The notes beneath the pieces are model-generated. The model was not told where the DNA came from and did no database searches. It saw only the letters and a program-made list of their open reading frames with translations. A DNA stretch of 64,000 nt from Diphasiastrum complanatum (lineage: Eukaryota; Streptophyta; Lycopodiopsida; Lycopodiales; Lycopodiaceae): NCBI GenBank assembly GCA_029204225.1, contig CM055099.1, positions 57,733,982 to 57,797,981 on the forward strand, in the 5' to 3' direction. Below are positions 23,673-35,395 of this stretch, piece after piece (the first letter of the stretch is position 1; the number at the start of each line of letters is the position of its first letter). A program made the position numbers and the translations under genes.

Positions 23673-24647
23673 TCATTGTTGGGTAGCTGAAACATCTTTG
23701 TCTGATTCGCTATCTCGAAGTGGGTCGACGATAGACATGCCTGAGCCAGAAACTCGGACTATCGTGTCCATGGCAGGTGATGCAAGTTCCTCTTGAGCAA
23801 TGTCCTTGCCTTTGAGGTCAAAAAACTGATCCTCGATAAAGACTATATCTCGGCTATACAAGATTTGTTGGGTATCAAGCTCATACAACTTATAAGTACT
23901 GTCAGACAAAGTATATCCGATCAAGATGGTCTTGAGACCTTGGAAGTCCAATTTCTTCCTTGTGTCCTTTAAGATCTGCGCATAGGCAATGCACCCAAAC
24001 ACTCTTAGGTTCTTCAAAGAAGGCTTAGAGTCTGTCCACACCTTGTGGGGTGTCTTGTCTGAGAGGGCCTTGGTCGAACATCTGTTCTGGACGTAAGCTG
24101 CAGTGGAGACAACTTCAGCCCAGAATCTCTTGGTCAACGATGCATGCAATATCATACATTTGGAAGATTCAACCAGAGTATGGTTCTTCCTCTTGATGAA
24201 GCCATTAGACTGAGGATTGTAAGGAGTGATGAATTGCTACTCAATGCCTTGGCTTTGGCAGTACTCCTTAAACTTGATAGAGATATATTCTCCACCGTTG
24301 TCTGACCTGAGCGCCTTGATCGTCCTTCCAGTCTCCTTCTCTGCACGCTCTTTGAAGATTCTAAAGCAATTGAAGGCTTCTGATTTCTTCTTTATGAAAT
24401 ACACCATAGTCCTTCTAGAAAATTCGTCAACAAAGGTTATAAAATACTTGGCATCCTTTAGCAAAGGATTTTTCATCGGGCCAGAAATATCTGAATGTAC
24501 AACATCTAGCAACCCTCTAGCAACATGCTGATGGCTTGATTTGAATGGTTTCCTAGTCTGTTTACCAACTAGATAGTCTTGACAGACAGGTAACTCAACT
24601 TTTTTGCGAGGATAGTCGAGATCAAGAATAATAGATTGTCTAGACAT
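23673..24647 (-). pseudogene. Copia E integrase
   Basis: Two open pieces in different frames: 24237-24647 with CQDYLVGKQTRKPF, VHSDISGPM and RSDNGGEYIS, and 23673-24155 with the C-terminal part (FWAEVVSTAAYVQNR, KTPHKVWTDSKPSL). A TAG stop at 24237-24239 follows GIE. Beyond it the catalytic glutamate position reads SNGFIKRKNHTL, so the usual Glu is a Lys (GAG to AAG). The D, D, E triad is therefore broken independently of the stop. Confidence 0.8.
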
Positions 24648-25670
24648 TCATTGTACAGTAGCATGATTTAAATGACCAAGTCTATAATGCCAAAGTAAAC
24701 CTTTATTTGAATGAATTGAAGTACTGAGAGCCTGACTAGAGGTAGAATAGCAATGACTCAATTTGTACAAGTATCCATGTCTCTTTTCGAATGCTAGAAT
24801 CTTGCCTGTCCTATCAACTACTTTACACTGATCACATTCAAATTCTACTCTGTGTCCTAGATTTGTGATTTTGCTTACAGAGAGCAGATTTGTAGATAAA
24901 TTTGGTACATAAAGGACTTTCGAGAGTAGCTTAGATTGATCATTATCAAAGCTTAATCTTACAGTGCCTTCACCTTTAATAGCTTGTGTGCTATTGTCAC
25001 CAAGGTGGACATATTTCTGAGTACTGTAAGGTGTATAGGACTCGAAACAGCCAATGAGGCTAGTCATATGCTGAGTGGCTCCGGAATCTAGGAACCAAGA
25101 ACTGTCGCCAGATACTCCTTGATGGCTGGTCATGAAGGCATCATGATCTGCTTTTTGAATAGGCTGTGGAGCTTCTACAACTGCATTTGCCACTTGATTC
25201 GACTGCTTGCTGTTGCTCTTTGCTTGAAGTATTTGACAGTCTTGTATTTCGTGGTTGTTTTGTTTGTAGTGTCTGCAGAATAGCTTCCTCTTTGTCTGCG
25301 GATTCGACTATTCCTTGTGCTGAGCTGGTTTCTGGTATGGCTTTGATTGCTTCGGGCCTTTTTTCTTCTTTTGCTTTGTCGTGCTCTTGTTGGTGTACAA
25401 GGCATGAAAATCAGCTGAGGAACTTGAGGCTTTGTTCCTCCACGTGTCTTCCTGCAACAACATAGTAATGACTCTCGAAAGAGTCAATTCTGGATGAGTC
25501 GTAATGATCATCACCCAGCTATCATAAGAGCTTGGCAACCTTGTAAGTAGTTGCATCACTGCGTCTTGATCGTCAATGAGAAATCCGACAACGGCCATTT
25601 GTCTTAGCAGGTTCTTGAATTGATTAATGTGATTCTGTAGAGAATCACCATTTGATTTGTGACAATCCAT
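24648..25670 (-). pseudogene. Copia E gag 3' part and protease
   Basis: Gag pieces at 25308-25670 (NGDSLQNHINQFKNLLRQM, LPSSYDSWVMIITTHPELTL). The zinc knuckle region is reduced to the stretch around 25200-25290. Protease at 25090-25120 reads WFLDSGATQHMTS, followed by LLSKVLYVPNLSTNLLSVSK and the pre-integrase LLWHYRLGHLNHATVQ at 24650. Frame changes near 25190 and 25310 separate the pieces. Confidence 0.8.
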
Positions 25671-25889
25671 ATTTGATTTTTGATAAGGGATTGATAGTTT
25701 TTATCCATTGCCATCCTCCAGTGCTCTACATTAGGACTAGTTGTGGCCTCTTCAATCATGGCTAGCTCATCCATATTTGTATTTGATTTACTAGATCCAA
25801 TTGCACCCTACAATACTTAAGAGAATTCATTTCTATTTTGGAATACAAATTTTCAAAAATTGAGCCAATAGACAGATCCTTATTAGTCA

Positions 25890-26600
25890 CCAAATGTACA
25901 TGGCACAAATTTGTTTGGAGAAGCATAACATGGTAGACTGCAAATCTATGAATTTTCCAATGGATCCATGTTCAATTTTTTCAAAGGAACAATGCCCACA
26001 GTCTAGCAAGAAGAAGTGGAGCAGATGGAGAAGTATCCTTGTCATTCAGTTATTAGCTCATCAATGTATGTCATGATATGTACTCATGCATATCAAACTC
26101 TGGTTTTATACATTGAAAGAATTTTAAAATATTTGTGGTCAACAAAAAATTCATGCATCTATTATGGAGCTAGCTCAAGTGTCAACAATCACTTTTTACT
26201 TGAAGGGTATACAAATGCATATTGGGTTAGAGATGTTGACACTCGTAGATCAATTTCCAAGCTATGTATATATATACAACAATGGTCCTACTTCTTGGAA
26301 CAATAAAAAAAAATTCTATGGCATTATCCTCTACAAAAGCAGAGTACATTGTCACCACACATGATGCAAAAAAAGTAGTCTAGATATAACATCTATTATC
26401 AAATTTTGATCTTTCACCATCATAGCCTACAACAGCTTAATTGTATTAAAAAATGTAGTATCGTTTTATCTCTTAATCTCAAGTTTCATTCCAAGTCCAA
26501 GCACATCGAGATAAAATATCAACTATCATTTGTCAACACAAACTATTATGGTATTGCACAAGCATAAATAGGAGTAATTCAAGAAGAGTTTTGGGAGTAT
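25890..26600 (+). pseudogene. Copia RNase H relic
   Basis: Plus-strand pieces read MVDCKSMNFPMDPCS, KEQCPQS, then YLWSTKNSCIYYGASSS and YTNAYWVRDVDTRRSIS, which is the RNase H region of a copia element (usual text: G-Y-x-D-A-D-W-A). The aspartate pair is partly lost. Further decayed text to about 26600 resembles the ADILTK tail region. No LTR accompanies it. Confidence 0.6.
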
Positions 26601-27404
26601 TAGGATCATGATCTATATTAGAATTTATGATAGATCATTCATATAAGCAGATCAGAGATGCAATAGCTAAACTACTTGTACAAACTTTTTCATGTCTTAT
26701 TTTCTAAACAAGCAAAGTGCATTGCCCATATCCACTATTGTACTCTTTACTCATTATGATTATGACTTGAAAAAATGTACGACTAACTCTGAAGTCTAAG
26801 TTTGCCTTCAAATCCTCAATTTCTTGAATATTGTTTTAAGCAACTCAGAATTGGTAGATGTGTTGAATGAGACTGCACATTTAACATTTTTTTGACAAAA
26901 AGATCATGCAAAATCATAGTATAAATACTTTAGATACATCAAATAGAGAATAAAAATATTATTTTCAAGTTCAGAGAGTCAACCCAATCTTGAACTTGAT
27001 CAGTGCATCAAAATTTTGGATGATAAAACAATTTCAACTCTCCACTAGATAATAATTTCTCCATGGGTATGGCTCCATGTACACATGAATTAGCTCGTAT
27101 TTTTCAAAGAGAGATTTTTTTATTCTTTTAACCATTTGAGTTTTTTCAAGTCTAAATTCCTACTTCACATGATTCATGTGACTCTAGTGACTTTGTCTTC
27201 ACATGGCTTGATTAGCCCAAGTTATAGATGTAACTATTTGTTTTTGGTATATGAAATTATTTTAAATGTTTCTAAATAGCATTCTAGGTAAAACTTGACC
27301 TTAATAATAGAGGAAAAATGTATATGCACAAGTTATACATAGATCTCAATGATGAATCCAAAACTAGCAAACTAGTCAAGTTGATTTCTACAATTTTTGT
27401 TGAA
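26601..27404. other. AT-rich stretch, nothing recognised
   Basis: No open frame over 60 codons and no repeat I can match within the window. Confidence 0.4.
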
Positions 27405-28100
27405 ATTCAATGTTTAGGACCCTAAATGGATCTACAAAAGCTCCTCAAGAGTGATTGGATACTTGGTTTATCAATCTATTGCAAAATTAGCACGCAAATA
27501 TTGATCTAGATTGGCAATTTTGATCTAATCAAGCAAAAACAATCAAATTGTGATCAAAACACATGAGAACGACTTCACACAGTCTACAATATGGCCTAAT
27601 TGTTAAATTTACACAAGCTGGTTTGGTTTATCACTTGTAAATTGTAATGTGGCCATGTTGTGAGATGTCACACATGCCAAAAGCATAGGATACTTTTCAT
27701 AAGTCTTATTCCTTAATGTGCATAAATAGGCTAGAGATTTTCTAGGAGCCAAAAATAGTAGTTTTTATATTGTTTCTAGATCTCAAGATCTTGACCAAAC
27801 TAGGGTGTATCTTATGACCTATTAGGTTAGACACCAGGGTTAGGTCATGGATGGATCATAGGTATCCCTAAATGCTCATATCCTAGGCATTTATGGATAG
27901 ATATGTGATGGATTTGCCATCCAATTATGAGTAAATTTGAGATCTTCCTTCATGACTAGTTTTTGTCTACAATTTGCTTGATGACAGCTATTGGCATTTG
28001 GTTTTTGTAATGATTAGAAGGATTGGAGGGTGCTGGTATAGTACACGGGCTGCATTAGGCCATAAATCCACACATGTGAAGCATTTTGCATGATTTTGGA
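27405..28100 (-). repeat. Decayed LTR of the copia D family
   Basis: From about 27415 the order TAAATGGATCTACAAAAG, GAGTGATTGGATAC, ATCTAGATTGGCAATTT and CAAGCAAAAACAATCAAA follows the LTRs at 3500-3640 and 7440-7580. Identity is clearly lower than between those two, and the right edge is vague. A CACACATGTGAA site lies at 28068. Confidence 0.55.
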
Positions 28101-28595
28101 GCTATAAAGTGGATTTCAAGCCAAGGTTATGGAGGTTATGGACTCTCTTGACGATTACCCTGTTTGTTTCAAGACTCGAATGAGGCAAAATGGACTGACA
28201 TCGATGTAGCAAATGTCCTGCCTGTCAGAAAACATCCAGAATCATCTCTCTTGAACCAAAATCACATGTATTCACAACCAAACACTCACACTGAAGAGAC
28301 TCTCAGACTCATTCAACTAGAGACACAACAGCGAGATAAGACAACAAGAGATGTATACTTATTCAGACTCAGAATTATAAATTCGTTTTGATCAATAGTT
28401 TCTGTTTGTCTAAAATTGTCTTAAGTTGTCTCTTAATTCCGCATATGATTTTTGCATGCAAATTCAATCAAGATAAATACTGTTCTATTAGTACATAGAT
28501 CAGAAACAAACCTGATTAAAGAACTGATATTAGTTTGATTTATTCAAACTTTCATCGTGTTCTCTATGGAAGAATAATTACTATTTTTCCTATAG

Positions 28596-28672
28596 TGGTA
28601 TCAGAACATACAAGATCAGAGCTGATACAGTGGTATCAGAGCAAGTCGGAGTCGATATAGTGGTATCTTCGC
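28596..28672 (+). promoter_or_regulatory. Three primer-site-like copies upstream of copia F
   Basis: TGGTATCAGAAC at 28596, TGGTATCAGAGC at 28631 and TGGTATCTTCGC at 28661. Each is preceded by GATATAG, GATACAG or CTATAG. Only the second matches the tRNA-iMet consensus fully. The gag start of F is 65 bp downstream of the last copy. Confidence 0.7.
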
Positions 28673-28736
28673 ACCCCTCTCAGCATTCTTCATACATCCA
28701 TCAAAGCCGCATCTAGAATTATTCAGAATATAGAAG

Positions 28737-31335
28737 ATGTTGTCAATCAACAATATTCGGGCTAAGATCACTACGATCTTGGATCCAGAAGGTTAAAACA
28801 ATTTGATTTGGAAATTAAAGACTTCACTCATATTGAAGGGCAAAGGTCTCTGGCAATGGGTAGAACCAATAGAGGAAAAGCCAATAGCTACTCCTGGCAA
28901 AGAACTTCGAGAATGGAATTTGAGAAATGACAAAGCTATAGCAATTATTGCATTTTTAGTGCATGACAATATAATGCTAGATCTTACATCAATTTCGAAC
29001 GCAAAAGATTTATGGGAAGAATTGCAAACCAAGAATGAGACTCGATCTCATAATCAGATCATGTTCTTGGAAGACCAATTATCTTACCTACAATGGGACA
29101 ACAAAGATCTAAACACATTCGTATGAAAGATAAAAGACATGTTTATTTCTTTGCAGAATTTTGGTGCAGAAAATACAATTGTAAAGGAAAAATAGCTTAG
29201 TTATTTTCTTAGAGCCCTACCCAGGTCATTCCACACAACTCAAATCTTATTGGCAAAAGATGCCACAATGACACTTTAAAAGGCAATAGATAGCGTTAAA
29301 GAGGAAATAGAAGCTCGTGAACGCTATGACGACAATGGTGATTCCAAAAATGCTCTATTTACTCAGAAGAATAAATCTTCTCAGAAGTCTAAGTTTAAGA
29401 GGGAGTTGTCTAAAAAGAATGAATTTAAGACAAATGATCAACAATATGCAAAACAACAGAAAAATTCTGGTGATAAGAAGATCTGCAACAGATGCAAAAG
29501 ATCAGGTCACATAGAAGATAACTGTTGATTAAATCCAAAGATTGAATGCATTTATTTTCATAAACGGGGTCATGTAGCAGTAGACTATTATCAAAATCCC
29601 AGAAACAAAAAGGAGCAAAATCGAAGGGAACCTTCAGATTCAAACTATGTCGAAGACAAAAGAGAATGCTCCAGAGTAGCAGAAGACATGATGACAAGAA
29701 ACTCAACTACTTATGTTAGTGCTGATCTATGATGTTCATCTAATTCAATTCGAGAAGTAGTACTTGATTCAGGAGCCACCTCACATTTTGTTTCCTCGAA
29801 ACAAATATTGTCTGAGTATAAGAAGACGAACTATTTGAGATTCATTATAGTTGGAGACGGTTCTAAACACTTATTGATGGAATTGGTGTATTATGGCTAG
29901 ACACAAATCAGGATGACAAGAAACTGGAGGAAATTCTCTATATCCCTACTCTTGAAAAAGATTCTCTATTCGTAGCTAAGATAGTCGATACGGACATGTC
30001 AATAACTTTCACAAAGGACGCTTGTAAACCGTTCGAGGAAGATTCTAATAACCTAGTTGCTAAAGGCAACAGAGAAGAAAATTTGTATCACTTGAACATT
30101 CAAACTCAAATTGAACAAGCGAATCAGACTCAGGAATCAACAAATATACTGTGGCACAAGAGACTATGTCACATGAACATGGAAGCCTTGTACTAGAGGT
30201 ATTATGCATATGAAAACTGCATCATACACACCTCAGCACAATGGAATAGCTGAACGAAGGAATCGTACATTGATGGAAGGTGCTACGTGTATGATGGCTC
30301 ATGCAAAAGCACCAAAACAGTTGTGGGCAGAAGCAGTGGCTACATCGAATTTCATCAGAATCGTATTCTGAAATCACGAAGACCGAATAAAACTCCTCAT
30401 GAGATATGGTGGAAGTCGAAGCCAAATCTTGCACATATTTGGACATTCGGATGTGCAGTAGTGTACATGCACATACCAGACAAGCTAAGAAAGAAACTCG
30501 ATGAAAAGACAAAACAAGGTTTTCTGGTAGGATTTGAGTTACATTCGTCATATTATCGTGTTTATGTACCCAAAACTGGCAAGATAAAAATTGTTTGAGA
30601 TTTTAAATTTGATAAGTCGAAATACATAGCAGACAGTGATCTAGTCGGCTATGAAATTCTCAAAAATTATTATGAGCTACCAACGACGACAGAAGTAAAA
30701 CAAGCAGGCCAAGATTGAGTACTTGATAGACTCGAATCACCAGCTCGAATTCCAGTAGAAAAGGTTGAATTAGAATTGAACTTGAAACTTGCAGAATCAA
30801 ACTCGAAACCACCTATGAAAAAATTTGATAGACAATGAAAACCACCAGAGAAGGTATGGTAAAGTTTTTTTTAATACAGCCATCGAATTTTGTGGTTTCT
30901 CTGATGAACCTCAAACATTCGAGAAAGCTGTTGATGGACAAGATAAAAATAGCTGGATTCAAGCAATGGAGGACGAAATGTCATCCATGTATAAGAATAA
31001 TGTATGGACACTTGCACCTATACCTGATGGCAGAAAACTAGTCAAATGCAAGCGGATCTACAAGATCAAAACAGGTCCTGATGGAGAAAACATCAAATAC
31101 AAAACAAGGTTAGTTGCTAAAGGATTTTCACAGAAGTATGGAATCGACTACACTGATACTTTCTCACCGATAGTCAAACATACATCAATTCACTTGTTAT
31201 TTGCGTATGCAGTGGCTCATGATTTGAAAATCCATATTGTGGATGAGAAGACTGCTTTCTTGCACGCAGAATTGGAAGAAGACTTATTCATGGACCAACT
31301 ACTTGGTTTTGATAGCCAAGAATATCCAGAATACG
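28737..31335 (+). pseudogene. Copia F polyprotein relic
   Basis: Gag begins at 28737, with a stop at 28794-28796 and further stops; zinc knuckles read CNRCKRSGHIEDNC and CIYFHKRGHVAVDY, so the second has lost two cysteines. Protease is VLDSGATSHFVSS at 29765. After the pre-integrase segment (LWHKRLCHMNMEALY, 30150-30195) the sequence jumps straight to TASYTPQHNGIAERRNRTL: the integrase finger and the first two catalytic aspartates are deleted. Reverse transcriptase (30825-31335) has NNVWTLAPIPDGRKLVKCK and DEKTAFLHAELEEDLFMDQ, then ends before YVDD. Same family as element I. No 3' LTR is visible. Confidence 0.8.
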
Positions 31336-32200
31336 GATTGTTAGCCGATATTTTTGCACAAAAGACTGGGCTTTATTTAAAGTGATTTTCACAATTTTGT
31401 ACAAAAACCAGCATGTAAAACTCGGCTATTAATGGTAAAATCGGCACACAGTTACCTATAGATAGGGGTCCCAGCCTGTCCAAAATGTGGCTAGAGCAAA
31501 TTTTGAGGCCTTAGAATTGGCCCACAGAATAGTTTACGGCCTTAGAATTGGCCCGATTATAACAGTCGGCACTGCCGAACAAATTCTCAATGTACTCTGT
31601 TACTTTTTATTAATATGAAAGAAATTCCCTATTGTTTTTTTAGGGAACCGATTGTCTTAAAGAAACCCCAAGTCATGAGTGCCCCACTGAAAGTTGTGCG
31701 CATCAGAACAACTGTGACAAGGGAAAAAATCGACTCACGAATATGCCAGAGAAATTGCAGGACAATGGAACTGGCAATGGCAAAGTATGGGCGAGAGGAA
31801 AAAATCTTAGGGCAATGTGTTGATCGACACCCCAACGAACCAACCCCAACGATACGGACCGTGGGCCATGAGCACGCAGGAAAAGTTGCCAAAGGGGGGT
31901 TACATTCACTTACTAAAAATATCTTACCTATATATAGTAGGTGTTGACCACAAGGACTACTCAATTAAGAATGGTAAGTGAGTGAAGTACTTACTATTTA
32001 TATCACCCACAAATGCCATAAAGAGAGGTGTTTCCTACACATGGTACTTCAGTACACCTAAGATTCATACTATCTTTGGAAAGGATGGGTGTCACCTCAA
32101 GTCACCTCTGACATCAATGCTTGGGTACCTCTCTAAGGGAAGAAACACACATGGCAGTAAGGGCATGAAGGGTGTGAGAAATGACAAGCTTGCATTGTGA
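31336..32200. other. Unassigned spacer between copia F and copia G
   Basis: The end of F runs into unrelated text. A 16-bp word GCCTTAGAATTGGCCC occurs twice (31509 and 31539). The 110-111 codon frames on both strands around 31615-31964 overlap each other and show no motif. The sequence after about 32000 may already belong to the LTR of G. Confidence 0.35.
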
Positions 32201-33147
32201 AGGAGAGACCTTGGGAGATTTCTATAAAAGGAGAGATCCTCTTGGCCTTCAAGTTGGGAAAAAAAAGAGTTGTCTAGGAGTTGATAATAGTGTTGAGATT
32301 TGAGTGGGATGAGGCCTATGTGAAGTTAAAGGGAGAATGCGAGAGTGTTGCATGAAAGAGAGAATGTCTTCCACCTTTATTGGGAGGAGACTCTTAGAAT
32401 TGTTTAGAAGGGTGATTTTTGTTCGGATTCGATTTGGTCCTGACTGAAGTAAAACTATGTAAGCTATCAGAACTTAATGAATGATAAGAAGACCAATTCA
32501 CAGCAACTGATTCCTATGTGGCAAAAGTGGATCTTGAATGGATCAAAACTCCCAAAATACTTGGCTAAGATCTTTGCACAACAAGCTACAAAAGCTAGAA
32601 ATGGCAAAGCATCCTAATGCTACCTTTGATACACATGAACTTGACAAAGCATTCAAGAGACAAAAGAAGCTAATAAAAGGTACTGATGGCAACCAAAAAC
32701 AACAACATACCAGCCCTACAACAGCAGCCTACCACTTTTGGAAACCTCTTAAGATCATACACAAAAGCTTGAAGACAATACACAAAGCAATGCTCTCAAT
32801 GGAGGAAGAAACTGTGACAATGATCTATTGATCTCTCTCAACAATACAATAAGTTTCTCCACCACTTGAGAGCATTGCTTTGTGTATTGTCTTCAATCTT
32901 TTGTGTATGATCTTAAGAGGTTTCCAAAAGTGGTAGCTGCTGTTGTAGGGCTGGTATGCTATTGTTTTTGGCTGCCACCAGTACCTTTTATTAGCTTCTT
33001 CTGTCTCTTGAATGTTTTGTCAAGTTCATGTGTATCAAAGGTAGCATTAGGATGCTTTGCCATTTCCAGCTTTTGTAGCTTGTTGTGCAAAGATCTTAGC
33101 CAAGTATTTTGGGAGTTTGGATCCATTCAAGATCCACTTTTTTCACA
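32200..33147 (+). mobile_element. 5' LTR region of copia G with internal inverted duplication
   Basis: A promoter-like TCTATAAAAGGAG box lies at 32219-32231. The LTR end is CACA at 33144-33147, directly followed by the primer site. Most of the interval is occupied by the inverted repeat 32523-33140. The left border of the LTR is not clear. Confidence 0.6.
32523..33140. repeat. Large inverted repeat: 290-bp arms, 39-bp loop
   Basis: Left arm 32523-32812 and right arm 32852-33140 are reverse complements with only about a dozen differences by eye, that is roughly 95 percent identity. Both arms are the end of the G-family LTR. A transcript through it would fold into a stem of nearly 300 bp. The open frames over the arms (32538-32831 and 32882-33226) have no protein motif and are by-products. 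Confidence 0.9.
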
Positions 33148-33160
33148 TGGTATCAGAGCT
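33148..33160 (+). promoter_or_regulatory. Primer binding site of copia G
   Basis: TGGTATCAGAGCT follows the CACA end of the LTR without a gap. It is complementary to the 3' end of initiator-methionine tRNA. The leader runs from here to gag at 34306. Confidence 0.85.
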
Positions 33161-33447
33161 AGTTGGCTGTTATTTTTAGTAAAGTTTCCATTTATGGTGA
33201 TGTTTGGATGTTTGATCAAGTTCTAGCATGATTATGCATTGCACTGTTGATCAAAACTTACTAACCTTTGTTTTGTGAGTTGGAATTGTGGATCAAAGGC
33301 ATATTTCAGATCTATTGAAGATCAGAGGCTGAGAAGAAGTTACTTTGAATCAGATCATTACACCTAATCATTTGTTGATTGTGAGGCTTGTTCATATTGA
33401 ATACTAACAATGTTCTGTTCAATCTATTGTTGACAATCTCCACTTCT

Positions 33448-33516
33448 GTGGATGAACACTCTCCTTTGTGGATGAACATTCTCCTTAAGTGGATGAACCT
33501 TCTCCTTAAGTGGATG
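33448..33516 (+). repeat. 20-bp minisatellite in the leader of copia G
   Basis: Three to four copies of a GTGGATGAACATTCTCCTTA-like unit of 20-21 bp in the untranslated leader. Confidence 0.75.
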
Positions 33517-34305
33517 ACAAATACTCTTTGAGTGATTTTGTATTTTTTCCAAAAATTGAGCAAAGCTCCCACTTGGATGAAAGATCCCCTTTTGGGTGAA
33601 CAGATTGTCAACAATCTTTTGTATAAATTTTGGTGTACTTTGTTGAGCATGTAAGTAACTCTCCTTATGTAATTTGATTGGAGCATTTGTTGGAGGGTTT
33701 TAACCATTATGCAAATGTGTTTTCAGGTTCTTAATAGGTTGAGGAACATTCTCATGTGAAGTGATCTTAGATCTATATCTAAACATCAAGATTTGACAAG
33801 CTAGTGAAGCTAGTCTTGTGATTCACTAAGTGTGCTCTTTCATTTACCTCTAAAGCTTGTATTTATCACTTTCTGGAGTTTATAAGCTTGTATAAGTGTG
33901 GTTTACATGTGGTTTTACAGGTTGAATCAATATCTCAGTGTGTTGATCATATGTTGATCAAGTTTGTTCAATTCTAGGTATTCTTGGCAGCCTAATCTTG
34001 TGTATTTTCTAAAAATGCAAGTAACTCTTCACACCATGACTTGATTTGGTCACTTGCTGGAAAGTTTGAGAGCCTAAGCAAGAGTGTGTTCAGGTTGGTT
34101 TGAGTTTGTAATCCATTCTTAGTGTGTGCAAAGTGTTGCATGTGTTTCAATCTTCCTTTCTATGCTTGGAAACCAACCATGTTCAAGATAGAAGTGTTTT
34201 AGGGTCCTAGATCTTCTGAGATCTCCTTATCCATCATTTGTTGAGAGGAAAGTGAGTGCTGGGTGCATTAGGACAGAGCCTAAAAGTTAAAGAATCATTA
34301 TATTC

Positions 34306-35015
34306 ATGGCTTCCAATGGTGGGATCATGTTAGAAACTAATGATAGGTTGAGTTCATCAAACTATAATATCTGGAAAGTGAGGATGGAATCCTTACTTGA
34401 GTTGAATGAACTCATGGACATAGTTGCAGGAACTGAAGAGAGACCACCCATAGCTCAAGAGCAACAAAGGTTTGATAAGAAGGCCAAAAGGGCTCTTCAT
34501 ATCATTAAAATGAATGTTACCAATGAACTTCTCAAGGAAAATGGTACTAGTCAAAGTGCAAGTGAGGCATGGAATGCCTTGAAGAAGCTCTTTGAATCAA
34601 AGTCCACATCTAGGGTGTTGACCCTAAGGAGTTAAATATTTTCTAGTAGGCAAAGAGAGGGAGAAAGTGCTCATGCATTTGTCTTGAGGGTTAATTCCCT
34701 AAGTGATGATCTAGCATGCATTGATAAAAGCATTAAAGATGGTGAAATAGTCCAGGTTATGTTGAATGGTTTGCTAGATGAACATGCTAACCTTGTGCAA
34801 AGTTTTGCCATTCAAAGAGCCTTGCCAAGTGTGGTTGACTTGCAAGAAATCTTATTGGCTGAAGAACATAGGTTGCAATCAAAGCTTGATGGTGCATCCT
34901 TGCAAGGTGGAGGTGAAGAGGCTTTTTTCACAAAAGGCAAAGTCAAAGGCAAAGGTAAAGGCAAATAAAAATGGTCCCAAGGTGTTAACGCGGATCATAA
35001 TGATCACTCTTCCTC
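34306..35015 (+). pseudogene. Copia G gag, cut before the zinc knuckle
   Basis: Starts MASNGGIMLETNDRLSSSNY at 34306 and stays in one frame through a TAA stop at 34633-34635 (CAA in relatives, which read LRNQIF). Typical text is VQVMLNGLLDEHANLVQSFA. A second stop follows KGKGKGK at 34966-34968, after which the frame still reads the Asp-Ser-rich linker. At about 35015-35022 the sequence switches, within a shared TTCTACCTC word, into the middle of the LTR of element A. The CCHC knuckle and everything after it are missing. Confidence 0.8.
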
Positions 35016-35021
35016 CTCCTC

Positions 35022-35395
35022 TTCTACCTCGAGCTACCTCAAATTTCATAAATATATGTAGCTCTCCTCATATTTGATGATAAAGAACCAAAGCTTTGTA
35101 GCTATCTCATGCCATTTTGGATCCACAATTTTTGTTTGTTATCTCTCTATCTTTCTCTCTCTAACTCATGTTGAGACTAATGCTAATACACTGATATCTT
35201 GTACTTTTGCTCATTATTAATTTATTGCTATCATATTCTGATGCTTAGCATTCTAGATTGTGGTTAAGCCATATCTTTTGAACTAGATCTTGTTAATCAA
35301 TCTAGAATCAGGTTACTGTGCTAATCACAAGGCTTAATTAGATCCATCGTACTTGTGGACATTTCCCACATGTGTGAATTCTAGAAATTTTGTCA
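35022..35395 (+). repeat. Truncated 5' LTR of copia A
   Basis: Matches 40583-40955 of the 3' LTR closely (shared: CTCGAGCTACCTCAAA, CATATTTGATGAT, ATCTCTCTATCTTTCTCTCT). The first 420 bp of the LTR are absent and replaced by the gag of element G. Confidence 0.85.

Larger units (their letters stand above)
21146..25673 (-). mobile_element. Copia element E, minus, 5' end missing
   Basis: Reading on the minus strand: partial gag (25670-25160), protease and pre-integrase, integrase, reverse transcriptase, RNase H, polypurine tract, 3' LTR. The gag is cut at 25673; no 5' LTR or primer site is present on that side. The partial element at 51726-53750 carries the missing gag start and 5' LTR of a sister copy. 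Confidence 0.85.

Noticed and set aside
31615-31964. Overlapping 110-codon frames on both strands
   Set aside because: Neither shows a motif, they overlap completely, and the region lies between two broken copia elements.
32538-33226. Two open frames of 97 and 114 codons facing each other
   Set aside because: They are the two arms of the inverted LTR repeat read in opposite directions, with no protein motif.
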